Shown here piece by piece: positions 43,527 to 54,639 of a stretch of DNA of 64,000 nt (its first letter is position 1; each line of letters begins with the position of its first letter). The notes under the pieces were generated by a model. The model saw nothing but the letters and a program-made list of their open reading frames with translations, made no database searches and had not been told where the DNA came from. The translations under genes and the position numbers were made by a program. Source of the DNA: Sipunculus nudus (lineage: Eukaryota; Annelida; Sipuncula; Golfingiida; Sipunculidae); contig CM049312.1 in the NCBI GenBank assembly GCA_026874595.1, forward strand, positions 64,138,929 to 64,202,928, read 5' to 3'.

Positions 43527-43850
43527 GTGTGTATAATTTCACACATGTACATACCCACACATACATTAAGGTTTGCGGTCTGAGTCTTAAATTTATAAAT
43601 ATATCTGGAGAAAAGGAACACTGTAAATTCACAAGAGTCTGTTAAACCACGCCGTTACCTTCATTCTAACCACATTCACCTGATGATCGGGTCACATCCA
43701 TTGAAACAGACTGTTGTGAATTTCCAGTGTTGTTTTTCTTCAGAGTTATATATATGTTTATATATATCCATATATGTTATGTGTGTATAATTTTACTCTT
43801 GTACATACTCACACATACAGTAATGTTTGCGGTCTGAGTCTTAATAAAAA
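43523..43850. repeat. Direct repeat of about 70 bp at the duplication border
   Basis: TATGTGTGTATAATTT...GGTTTGCGGTCTGAGTCTTAA at 43,523-43,592 recurs, slightly diverged, at 43,777-43,845, and once at 30,182-30,252. The third copy lies just beyond the right border of the segmental duplication, so this short repeat is a candidate for the recombination site. Confidence 0.75.
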
Positions 43851-45719
43851 ACTTTCATCGGTTCATTTATCCTCTTTTGGGTATCCTAAAAGTAAGCCAC
43901 ATCAGTAAGAAAATGTCATTTATTAGGCACGAACCTGCAACAATTACTTTTTAGCACTTTCCTTTGAACGCATTAGGAATACGCCTTATATATGTTTAAA
44001 CTCGCCAGTTATAAAGATAAGCTGTAGCACGAGAAGCCGTCCTTACACTAGACTGGCGACCCGACGGTCCTTTGTGGCGGTGGGGTCAGTACTGCCCAGT
44101 CAGATACTACTGCCACTGATGGTATACAATATTTCAGCACGTGTGCTTTGGTGGAAAATTTAAGTTTTCACTTTCTTTATTAACATTTAAATACAGACAA
44201 ATAAAAAGTTGCGACACGTAACTCGGCATTCATGGAGATGACCAAATAATACTCCATTTGTCTAGAAAATGGCAATTTTGAGATTTTCAAACGGTAATGA
44301 TACCTTAATCTGATTAATCAGGCATAGAAACTGAATATAGATTTACATAACGGCTCATATCTAGGAAATGATTCATAACTGAGCAAGCATTTATTATTTT
44401 TGTAAATTATTAATAATGTATGATCATGTATTATACAACGAGTCATCATTTTATATCGGTTGCGTGATCATATTTTATCGGATTCCCTCACTTTTCTAAC
44501 AGGTGTTTAGAAAGGGGTTTCCGCTGCTACCGCCATCTAGGGGAGGAATTTGGCACAGCAAGGCATGCGGGTCATGATGAAAGGAAGGGTTTATAAAAGT
44601 TGGTTGTTAATAACAATAATAATAATAATAATATTAATAATAATATTAATATTAAAGCCAGCTATTATCTTATCCAATCTTTAGGATGCGTGAACTGGGA
44701 CACATTAATCAAATATTTCCTTTGTCTCCTTACAATATTTCAAGTTATTATACATTCAACATATTCAGATATTTAGCTTAAAGCAAAATAAAAGTTTAAA
44801 CATATTTTCCATGCATACTGCATGTGGTTGGCTTAATATTCGCGAGGTTAATCTTTCGCTAATTCTTGATTTTGAACGTTTCGCAAGACTCTAATTTTTC
44901 GCGATTGCACCAGAACTTATGAATATATATAAGACAGTATTTGTGTTAACTATAAAATGAAAATAAATCCATCAATAGCTCACTCATTTCTGTTACAGTC
45001 CTTATATTATGACCCCTGTCAGAGCGACTGCATAAAAATACATTAGTCAATGTGTGTTTACATTGGCCAGTACCGATACCATACACAGATTGGTGATAAC
45101 GAATCATGTTTTCAAATGTGTGATAGCTAGTTTGTGCAGATGCGTCAATATTCATTTAACTCAGTGGGGCCAATAGCCACTAGCTGCATTAGCTAGAGGA
45201 CAGGACTTGCTCACTACAGATCACAATTTTTATTTGACAAAGGGGTTAATCCTGTTCATTGATGATCAGCTAATTAGCTCAAGGGGGAAGGCTACGGAAC
45301 TGCAGAGGGAGTCAGCTCTATGTCAAGTTGTGCACATAAGAATATATATCAAATGAGCGCCATGCTCTTTATCTCATTTTGCTATGCCAGTGCAGTCCTC
45401 TATACGAGCCAGTGCTCTTTGGCTCATCCATGGTTATAGCACACCTCAGTCTTTGTGAGTTACTAGTATGTAAAGCGATATCCAGCTGGTGACAGAGCCA
45501 GATGCACCCCCATTCAGTGACTAATGTAAGATCACAGGTATAATCCTAGTACTCTACCCTCAGCCAAGTTATGTAATATCTCAGACTGGCTACAAGTATA
45601 GGCCTACAGTGCTAAACAGTCTAAATATACAACACTATAACCCGGTACATTTGTACAATATTCTGACTAGTACATGGTCGCTGCTTTTTTTAAACTGTCT
45701 TAAAATCATGTCTTTCTAT
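43851..45719. other. Non-coding sequence
   Basis: No gene recognised. Contains an (AAT)n tract at 44,609-44,655 and an AATATTCGCGAGGTTAA motif near 44,836 that recurs in diverged form near 60,375. A (TA)n array follows at 45,720-45,783. Confidence 0.45.
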
Positions 45720-45726
45720 ATATAAT

Positions 45727-45783
<57 letters not shown>
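45720..45783. repeat. (TA)n microsatellite
   Basis: About 60 bases of TA. The adjacent MITE inserted at its last TA. Confidence 0.95.
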
Positions 45784-45786
<3 letters not shown>

Positions 45787-46712
45787 TTAAACTTCGTTGT
45801 GTCAAAGTCGAAGGGACTGGTGAATTTACTTCGACACAACCGGAGTTCGAGACAACCGATGTTCATTATATTCAACCTTCTTCAGCCTCGAATATTATCA
45901 AATACTGCATATGTATAGGGCCTATATCATATAGTTCTCACAAATGTTTTCATCAAAAAACAACACAAATTTCATATACATTTTTTATTTATAATAAAAA
46001 ACACATAAGTACCACCAAAATTAGTATTAGGTTAATCAAGAAAGTGAAAAAGGGCACATACATGAACGTGTATAAACGCACCCAAATAAAAAAATGATTG
46101 TCTCAGATCATTATCAGTTCAACTATATCCTAGACACATCAAAGGTATGGATTGGATAATGTTAGGTTTATCAATAACTTCTCTTTAATGCTTTGTCGGC
46201 GAGAGAAGAAAGACATGTTCATGAGTGACTAATTGGCCAAACAAGTAAACAATTAACGGACTAGGTCTGTCGGCCATCGCGCGTGATGAGAAAGATCCTT
46301 GCCGGTATTAATGGTGTAACTGGTCATCGCGGCCGTAGGTATGATTGTTGGACCGTGCACAACTGTTGTCCAAACATTAAAGAGGCATGACCTTGAGTCG
46401 ACAGAGCCATCGCGCTTGATGAGTGAGAACCTGGTCGGTATTAATTAATTATGATTGGTCATCATGGCCCAATCATGATTGACGGGCTCTGCACAACTGT
46501 TATCCAATCATGACTTCGAGTTAAGCGATAGAAATATTAGCTGGGGACCAAGAAAACACCTCGGAACATCCGGTTTTTCGACACATCCGACTTCGACACA
46601 AGCGGAGTTAAATTAGTAAGGTTTTAACAATTTTTTTGCAGGGACCCCACGTTCGACTTCGACACATGCGGGAATTCGACTTAACCGAGTTCGACACAAC
46701 GAGGTTTTACTG
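45784..46712. mobile_element. Tigger/pogo-like MITE, 929 bp
   Basis: Left end CAGTTAAACTTCGTTGTGTC (45,784) and right end complement CAGTAAAACCTCGTTGTGTC (46,712) are inverted over about 27 bases, each flanked by TA (45,782-45,783; 46,713-46,714). CAGT ends with TA duplication and the repeated TTCGACACAAC words are typical of pogo/Tigger derivatives, and those words recur near both ends. No transposase frame remains inside. Confidence 0.85.
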
Positions 46713-46827
46713 TATATACAAACTAACTTAAAGTAATTTAATTTATGTGTAACAGTCTATTACCAGTTGGATCCATTGGAGAAATGCGTTTGCATAACAC
46801 AACTTTTCGGCACTCTCAGTTTTTAAC

Positions 46828-46985
46828 CCACACCCGCCCCGCCCCGTAGTAAAGAATATTGGGACCGCCCCGCTCCGCAAAACATTAAAAAAAGCAGGCC
46901 CGCGGGGGTCCGCGAGGCGGGGCGGCCGGGTTGCGGGCCCCCGCAGTCCATTGGGGGCGGGTTGAGGCCCGCGCAGGGCTCTAGT
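46828..46985. repeat. GC-rich patch, possible hAT-type terminus
   Basis: About 155 bases very rich in G and C within AT-rich DNA, with CCGCCCCG and CGGGGGCGGG words, ending GCGCAGGGCTCTAG. Left (AACCCACACCCGCC) and right (complement AACCCGCCCCC) parts are loosely inverted. Such GC-rich blocks ending in CAGGGCT or AGAGCCCTG occur in hAT-like MITEs; here this is suggestive only. Confidence 0.4.
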
Positions 46986-47389
46986 ACATATATAGAGATA
47001 AAATGTAAAATGATATATTACTAAGCGAAATACATGCCCGACTTTGTTCACTGATTTTAATTAGTAAAATAATAAATTAATGGTAGTCATATGTTATATG
47101 AGTATCAATTTCATCAATAACGAGGTACATTTTAGTAATGGGGACAAAGTATGATGCGGACAAAGTGTCAATTAATGCATAAAACGTTAATTTTTATTTT
47201 TTCCAGGATCTTTTCTTCCACACTTTCAAGTTTCTTCATATTTATACCAGTACTCTTTTGATATTAATTGTAAGGAAATTGAGGATATTGTTTGCTTCGA
47301 TCGCCTTAATGAATCATCATGAATATTAAATTGTATGAATGTTTAAAATAAAACATGTTGAAAATTGAGCAAATATTACTTTACATAAC

Positions 47390-47392
<3 letters not shown>

Positions 47393-47436
<44 letters not shown>

Positions 47437-47445
47437 TATATATAC
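47393..47445. repeat. (TA)n microsatellite
   Basis: About 50 bases of TA. Confidence 0.95.
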
Positions 47446-47857
<412 letters not shown>

Positions 47858-48084
47858 AAATAATCTAGCTTTGAATGGTTACATGCACAAATCACTATCC
47901 AATAACAAGAAAACCATACTGAAAAATTATTGTTTAAAAACATACTTCTGGTGATATATATTCACATTTATTTATTGTATGTTTCCTACTTTTATAATGT
48001 AGTAGATTTGCTTTATAAATCTGCTACCTATTTTGGGCTGTTATATAATAATCCTTGAGTTTCATGTTTCTTATTTACTTCATA

Positions 48085-48690
48085 ATTGGTTAGAGATAAA
48101 TGGAGTTGATACATTTATCTCGTGATAGATGGCAGCACTTACATTACCTTGCAGTTTCAGCGTGTGTTGATAAAATGCCATATGTTATTGTAAAGAGTTA
48201 ATTGATTTTTTTTCAGTACGCGTAAAAATGTTGTTTGTTTGGTGCATTGTAAGTCTTACACACAGATATACGAACTGTTGGAATTTCTTATTTTATTTTT
48301 TTAATATATTTTTTATTATCGTTTTGTGCCAATATGTTATTTAAAATTGTAATATTAGTTAATTTATAATGCATGTGCATCACCACAGTTAAGATAAAGT
48401 CTAGTTGATGCACCTATCTGATGGTAGATGGCAGCACTTACACTGCCTTGCGATTTCAGCGTTTCTGTTTGTAAATCCACCCTGTGCATGTGTGCTAGTT
48501 AAGATTTCATTGTTATCCAGGACACGTTACAATACTGTTCATTTATTCATATATGTAAGCCTTACACACATATTTGCAAACTGTTGGAATATTTTTAAAC
48601 TATTTTATTTATTTCCTTTTTGTACCAATTTATTTCAGTTGATTTTTAAAGCATGTGCATCCCCAAGGTTAAGCACCACAAATTATCATG
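48085..48690. repeat. Direct tandem duplication of about 0.3 kb
   Basis: Copy 1 (about 48,085-48,385) and copy 2 (about 48,395-48,690) share GATGGCAGCACTTACA, CTGTTGGAAT and GCATGTGCATC blocks in the same order, with offsets of 280-300 bases. Divergence is substantial, so the duplication is old. No coding content. Confidence 0.8.
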
Positions 48691-48714
48691 TAAAGTGATG
48701 TTATGTTGATTATA

Positions 48715-49029
48715 TGGGTCTATGGACCTGGGGTTTCTTCTGAAGAGACCACTGGGACGGCGTACTTAGTCCGTCTCAACCATATGCGTTTGAAGAAGTA
48801 AAATACTTGCAGCTAGCTAGCTGGACCGGGGGGTGCGGGTATGCGGTAGTGGTTTTCGCGGCTTCTTGGCTTGGCTTGTGTGGCATCATGTCAATCGGCT
48901 CCTCAAAATTCATAGTCTAAAGAGACAGGCCGGGTCGGTGGTCCCAGACCACCTCAACACTGTCTGTCTAGTGACTCAAAAGACTAGATCTAGCATGGGT
49001 CGGAGGCCTGTATAATTGAATAAACTATT

Positions 49030-49030
<1 letters not shown>
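48715..49030. other. GC-richer stretch ending in AATAAA before a TA array
   Basis: The sequence from GGTCTATGGACCTGGGG to TTGAATAAACTATTTA is unlike its surroundings in base composition and ends with a polyadenylation-like signal. It may be a retroposed 3' end or SINE-like unit. The 60-codon frame inside (48,833-49,015) is not convincing. Confidence 0.3.

Positions 49031-49033
<3 letters not shown>

Positions 49034-49103
<70 letters not shown>
49034..49103. repeat. (TA)n microsatellite
   Basis: About 70 bases of pure TA. Confidence 0.95.
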
Positions 49104-49106
<3 letters not shown>

Positions 49107-50739
49107 GGCTATAGCTTTATATTAAGAAGTGAAGTTTAAACTTCCAGTTTGACATATAAATTTCTGTTAGCAGTCGTTTCCTCGGTACGACAAATACAGT
49201 ATGCAAAGCGTATAAGTGACCGTATCGACGTTGCTTGACTGGACCAGTCCATGAAATGGTTTAGACTCTGACGGAGAACGTTTTCTCACGGTCTTGTAAC
49301 GCTTAGGGTCGGCACTGCCACCTTGCGGCAAATAATATAACTATTTACCACTCTGGCCCTCTTTATTTCCAACATGGATCTACGTGTAGCGGTTCAGGGA
49401 TTCACGTATTATTTACGTAGTTTAGTAGCAAACAAAAATACTAACGCACTGACAGGGCTACGACGTTGCGTATCGAGTCGTTTCGATATATCGGTAAATT
49501 GACAGAGCCCTAAGCTGAGGTGATATAATAAATATGAAGTTAAAGGTCACTATAGCTGCAAAACTGCCTTTGCAAAGTGCTAGTTCCTCTGACTTGTCAT
49601 GATGCCCTTGTTAAATGTATTTGAATTATTTAGACCTCCCACATGTTATAAAAACGTTAATATAAACAAAACTCAACAATCTGTGTTCTGTGTGGTCAGC
49701 ATTGTCTTGCTTATTTTTTTTATTGTTCTGAATGGTTTAATGGGTTATCCGTAGTTGATAGACGTCAGGCATCGGAATAGACCCCGTTAATCAATACTGG
49801 TGGGTCAGAGTTCTGGGATCAAATGTAAGAACTTGCAGTAGAATAAGGCTTCCTGCCATGGACCCTGGAAACAGATGATTTGTGCACGAAACACGGATCC
49901 CTCCTCCTAAACTGTCAGGTGTCCGAATAGGCCCATTTAATTATGGAGAGATCAGAATTAAAGTGTCTTTTTTACAGTACTTTAAGTTGCTATATTTTAA
50001 GGATGCTGACAACAAAGCAGAAATAAACATAATACCAGCCCCTTAAGCCCTGCAGAACCGTATAATCTAACACTGATAAATTAACGGCCCTATAATGATT
50101 CGCGGTTATGTCCCTATAATGCCAGGTGCATTTGGTAATGTTATGTTCCAGAGGTTCCTCAATTATAAAGTTCACATGAGTTTTAGCGCCATCTGGTGAG
50201 TGGTTTTAGAACAATCAATCAATTTACTGTTGAACATTAAATTTGTTCAATTTTAATTAAGAGTGTACGATATGTTTTTTAGATTTTTTATTATCAATTC
50301 CTTTCACGTTGATTTTTTATATTATATGTGGAATTTTGTGTAATATTTTTGTTGACCATCGTAGACAGACACGTTCAAGGTAGACCTATTAATTGTCTTC
50401 TCTCCCCTCCTTTTAGTCTGTCCTCTTTAGCACCTTAAATTCCTGCTGTCAAATTCCAAACAATGTTATACATGACTTTTTTTAATCATGACAAGACATG
50501 TAAAACCTGTGTTTTAATAAATCTGTATTGACTCTGTTACCCAGATCGGGTTCTCATTTTTGTTAAATTGGAAGCAGTGTATAATTTGATCTCCTTGATT
50601 ATAAATATATCTGATTCTACAACTGCTCAGGGCGTCTGCGATCTTTTATTTAATTGGCTTTACGACCCCGTCTACCCTTACAGTTAAAGCCTGGGTCTAA
50701 TTGCCCTTTTCACACACTTTTAAAACATTTCAGTGTCAA
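49104..50739. other. Non-coding sequence
   Basis: No gene, RNA or transposon end recognised. Frames are short and AT-biased. Confidence 0.45.
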
Positions 50740-52290
50740 TTTAGGCAAAGCGGTTTGGCCACATCGGTTTTAATCCGTGTTGTGCGTTCACACGGGCACT
50801 TAGCAACAATGAGGTGTACATTTCACGTACAACAATGAAACAACATGCGGACTCAAGGTAACAACATGCTGATACAAGGTAGCAACATGCTGACACAAGG
50901 TAACAACATGCTGACACAAGGTAACAACATGCTGACACAAGGTAACAACATGCTGACACAAGGTAACAACGTGCTGAGATAAGGTGACAACAAGCTGCCA
51001 CATCGGTTTAAATCCGTGTTGTGCGTTCACACAGGCACTTAGCAACAATGAGGTGTACATTTCACGTACAACAATGAAACAACATGCGGACTCAAGGTAA
51101 CAACATGCTGACACAAGGTAGCAACATGCTGACACAAGGTAACAACATGCTGACACAAGGTAACAACATGCGGACACAAGGTAACAACATGCTGACACAA
51201 GGTAAAAACATGCTGACACAAGGTAACAACATGCGGACACAAGGTAACAACATGCTGACACAAGGTAAAAACATGCTAACACAAGGTAACAACATGCGGA
51301 CAAAAGGTAACAACATGCTGACACAAGGTAACAACATGCTGACACAAGGTAACAACGTGCTGACACAAGGTAACTACGTGCTGAAACAAGGTAACAACAT
51401 GCTGAAACAAGGTAACAACATGCTGACACAAGGTAACAAAATGCTGACACAAGGTAACAACATGCTGACACAAGGTAACAACGTGCTGACACAAGGTAAC
51501 TACGTGCTGAAACAAGGTAACAACGTGCTGACACATGGTAACAACGTGCTGACACAAGGTAACAACATGCGGACACAAGCTAACAACATGCGGACACAAG
51601 CTAACAACATGCGGACACAAGCTAACAACATGTTGACACAAGGTAACAACAAGCGGACACAAGGTAACAACATGCGGACACAAGGTAACAACATGCTGAC
51701 ACAAGGTAACAACATGTTGACTCAAGTATTAGTGCTTGCGCTGTCACCTAGTTGCTTCTTGAAAACCTGATCCAAGCCAATCCAGAGCATTCACATGACT
51801 CTTTGGCAAAACAGATGAAACGATTCGCTTTCAAACCGGTATGAAACCATTTCAAGAGTTTGATCCAAAACGCTTTGGCCAAAACGGTTTCAAATACTTG
51901 GACTGCCGTGTGAACGCTGTGATGTGTATACAAAACGGTTTGAAAGCGGTTAGCCTTTGCCGTTTGAAAGGGGTATAATCCCCCTTCCACACACAATACA
52001 TCAACCCCGATTTGGCCAAAACGCTTTGCCAAAATCCGTGTTAACAGAAGCATTCGAGCTTGCGCTGTCACCTAGTTGCTCATTGAAAACTGGGTCCAAA
52101 TCATGCTACTGCATTCACACGACACTTTGGCAAGGGGAAATTTAAACTGTTTGCATTCAAAATAGATTGAGACCAACTACTAAGCTTTATCCAAAACACT
52201 CTAAAAATCCAAAACGGTTTGAACATGCTTTGGAATGCCATGTGAATCATCTAATGTGCATTCAAAACGTACAGGTGTAATTGATATAGG
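50740..52290. repeat. Composite repeat with AAACGGTTTGA words and internal minisatellite
   Basis: A leader (50,745-50,840: CACATCGGTTTTAATCCGTG, GTGCGTTCACAC...) followed by 21-bp repeats occurs twice (50,745-50,990 and 50,998-51,728). The following 550 bases hold many copies of CCAAAACG(G/C)TTTG and GTGTGAACG-type words and a repeated GCTTGCGCTGTCACCTAGTTGCT block (51,733 and 52,053). This resembles the terminal portions of a non-autonomous DNA transposon built from repeated words, but clean termini were not found. Confidence 0.55.
50840..51728. repeat. 21-bp minisatellite
   Basis: Unit AACATGCTGACACAAGGTAAC, about 7 copies at 50,840-50,990 and about 31 at 51,080-51,728, with CTG/CGG, CAC/CAA and GGT/GCT variants. 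The period is seven codons, so several frames stay open on both strands: plus strand repeats M-L/R-T-Q-G-N-N for up to 228 codons, and minus strand repeats YLVSACC or VVTLCQH for up to 258. The open frames follow from the period; none is called as a gene. Confidence 0.95.
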
Positions 52291-52537
52291 TACAACAGTA
52301 CCTCTTGTCTTGTCTAAACAAGCGGTACAACCAAGTACAGTGAGAGTTTACCCCATGAATTGTTGGACAGAACTGTTTCAAATACGGCACACATTTCTTG
52401 TGTACCAAGAACGCCATGTAACCAAGACATCTTATAACCCCTACATATTACCATTGATTCAGATACTTAGATGCCATTTGGGCCAAAATTGCTGCCGAAT
52501 AATTAGTATGAACGAAATAATGGGCAAGTACTAAAAA

Positions 52538-52940
52538 ATGAGATATTGCGTCTTCTCTATTCGGGCTCCTGGTATCATCCGGTTGTACAAGCCGAGAAGA
52601 ACTAGATTTAGCATGGTTGTAAAGTCTGCGATGTATGACGGAAAGGATTTTTATGAAACGAGGGTATATCCTCGAAAACTGGCTGCTTTTGCAGCGGAGA
52701 GGTTTATTTACATATATTCCCTACCTAGGCTAATTTGTACGGAATTCCTACTGGGTCTGTCCAACGAGGAGGTAGACTTTTACCGTGAGTAAACCAGGTA
52801 GAGGTGACCTTTTAGATCGGTCGGTTAAAACTAATGTGAAGATTTTGGCTTTAACCAAGGGTGATCTTTATAACACTCCGGTGGCAGCGGAAATCTTGCG
52901 GTGCTTAAGAAGCTACTTATTTTACGACTGCCTGGAATGA
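52538..52940 (+). pseudogene. Coding-like stretch with frame change at 52,785
   Basis: ATG at 52,538 opens 84 codons with MVVKSAMYDGKDFYETRVYP and LPRLICTEFLLGLSNEEVDFY. The sequence then reads GTGAGT (52,785), a good donor site. Alternatively the +1 frame continues SKPGRGDLLDRSVKTNVKIL and LYNTPVAAEILRCL to a TGA at 52,938. Both halves look like protein, so it is either an exon followed by a chance frame, or a single gene with a frameshift. No family is recognised. The stretch lies between the composite repeat and the DNA transposon. Confidence 0.4.
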
Positions 52941-53231
52941 CCGGTTATGATGGACTTAGACACCAAGGGGCGGGTCTGTGTCTGTTAATAACAATCTTGC
53001 GTATGAGCGACTAGCAGCCTAGCAAATGCCAGTTTACAAACACTCGACAGGCAGCATGGCTGCGCTTAAAACACCACTTGATGGCAGATAATTGTATGTT
53101 TAAACCTGTGCATCGTTTGTGACATTCTTGGCTGTTATTAATTTGTAAATATCGTTCGTTATCTGAACCACTGATAAACACGTACCGGTAATAATATAGA
53201 TTTTTTGTAACATCATTTGTTTAGGCTAATC
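52941..53231. other. Non-coding sequence
   Basis: Nothing recognised; ends in ATTTGTTTAG, an acceptor-like site just before the next reading frame. Confidence 0.4.
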
Positions 53232-53336
53232 ATGGAGGATTCTTCTCTCAGCCCAGGGTCTCATGTGATTAATCCAGCATACAGTGCATATAGCGCCACA
53301 GAAATCCAGGCTGAACAAAGAGCCCTTGAGATATAG
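53232..53336 (+). CDS. Short ATG-started coding-like frame next to the transposon
   Basis: After an acceptor-like TTTGTTTAG, ATG at 53,232 opens 34 codons: MEDSSLSPGSHVINPAYSAY, then ATEIQAEQRALEI and TAG at 53,334. The text is polar and protein-like. The frame stops three bases before the transposon at 53,340, and removing the insertion does not extend it. It could be an exon, but no donor is seen. Confidence 0.3.
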   Translation: MEDSSLSPGSHVINPAYSAYSATEIQAEQRALEI

Positions 53337-54403
53337 GTACACTCTTAGCAATCGCCGTAAATTTTTCGGTGATATTACCGAAGAAAATAACAGTGCCACC
53401 GTAATTTTAATGTAATACAGTAGTCTACCGAGAAAACGAGCGTTTCCAGTGATCCACTGTAAACAGGAGTAGGTTTACAGTAGATCGACTGTGAAAGCCA
53501 GTCTCTGGTGCTGGCTTATCAGAGCTTTCCCGCACAAAGCCAGCGCGACGCGTCAGTTCTTTGTGTTGAGCATCCGGGTATCCTCACACAGCTCCAGGAG
53601 TCGCCATATTTTCAGCACTGCTACAGTCAGTCATATCGTTAGCCAGCATCTTTGCGGGAAATTTGAACGCTATCTATATACGTAACACGTATTTTAATTT
53701 GTAATTATAAATATGAATGCAATAGGCACAGTTTAAATAGTTCTAAGACTTTCGGGACAGACCCATTTTTTTATATAAACATAAATTTAAAAGATACCAG
53801 GTCGGCCAGTATATACTATACACAGTATGGGTAAATATAACTTGTAATTTTTCTTCTCCTTTTCAAGTATTAATGTTATTTTAGTTTAACTTTATTACAC
53901 ATGCATAATACGCTTTAATATCTGAAGTGTACAATCAAAATACATGGCTCCATGTATCGCTTATAGTTAGGCCTACATATTAGCATGACAGTGTTTACAA
54001 CTGTGCTACCCAGCTGCTGTAACACAGCCCCTATCTCTGTAAACTGTATTTGTTATTTACGGGAGGCATATTTATTGGTATTATATTGTATTATTCTATA
54101 ATGTATTTTATTTGAACAATGTTTCTTAACATGGATGATGGAACAACTGATGTCTGGTCATTTCTATTTTATTGGATTGTAGCTCAGTTATCTCATACAG
54201 TATAAGCAGAGGAAATAAAAAGGGCCTTTTAACTGAAAACTAGTTTAAATTTTCTTAATAATAAGGGAGAAGCTGTTTAAGTCACATGGTTTTGTATATG
54301 ATGAGAATATATATTAATATGCATTATCATCTTTAATTTATTTAAATAATGTATTAATAATAATATAACAAATATGAACACTATAATTTTATATACATAT
54401 TAT

Positions 54404-54621
54404 ATGCATGTTTCTCTCAACGTGGACCACACCTGTCCACTGAATAATGTGAGTGTTACTATGCACACCTCGCGTAAGTGTTGCTTTGTTTCATAAGCTG
54501 TCTGTTATTTTTGTTTCAGGGTTTTCATGAAGACCGACCATTCAAGGGGTCCAAGATTGCCAAAGGGAAGAAGAAAACTAAAGTGGCCGCTAGTATCAAA
54601 TCAAATCAATTCTTTTCATAA
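54404..54621 (+). CDS. Possible two-exon small gene inside the transposon
   Basis: Exon 1 (54,404-54,448) ATG-started: MHVSLNVDHTCPLNN, then donor AAT|GTGAGTG. Intron 54,449-54,519 (71 bases) ends TTTTTGTTTCAG. Exon 2 (54,520-54,621): GFHEDRPFKGSKIAKGKKKT, KVAASIKSNQFFS, then TAA. The join is in phase 0. Exon 2 reads convincingly as a basic C-terminus; exon 1 may belong to a longer upstream exon. Product unknown; a transposon-encoded or captured host fragment are both possible. Confidence 0.35.
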
Positions 54622-54639
54622 GTTATGTCATGTCTTGGG

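Larger units (their letters stand above)
33460..43592. repeat. Segmental duplication, right copy
   Basis: Matches 19,329-30,252, starting with unit 3 of the 3-kb repeat (33,460-35,880). It lacks the Helitron-like insertion, has extra TA arrays (35,515-35,575, 35,708-35,750), a 119-base block at 36,713-36,831 and a 35-base segment near 40,045-40,080. The right border is at GTTTGCGGTCTGAGTCTTAA, where both copies diverge. Confidence 0.93.

Noticed and set aside
46743-47051. 102-codon minus-strand frame with Pro/Arg-rich text
   Set aside because: It is produced by the GC-rich patch; GC-rich repeats lack stop codons by composition.
50741-51770. Long overlapping reading frames (up to 258 codons) repeating YLVSACC, VVTLCQH or MLTQGNN
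   Set aside because: They follow from a 21-bp minisatellite whose period is a multiple of three; several frames on both strands stay open, so length is no evidence of coding.
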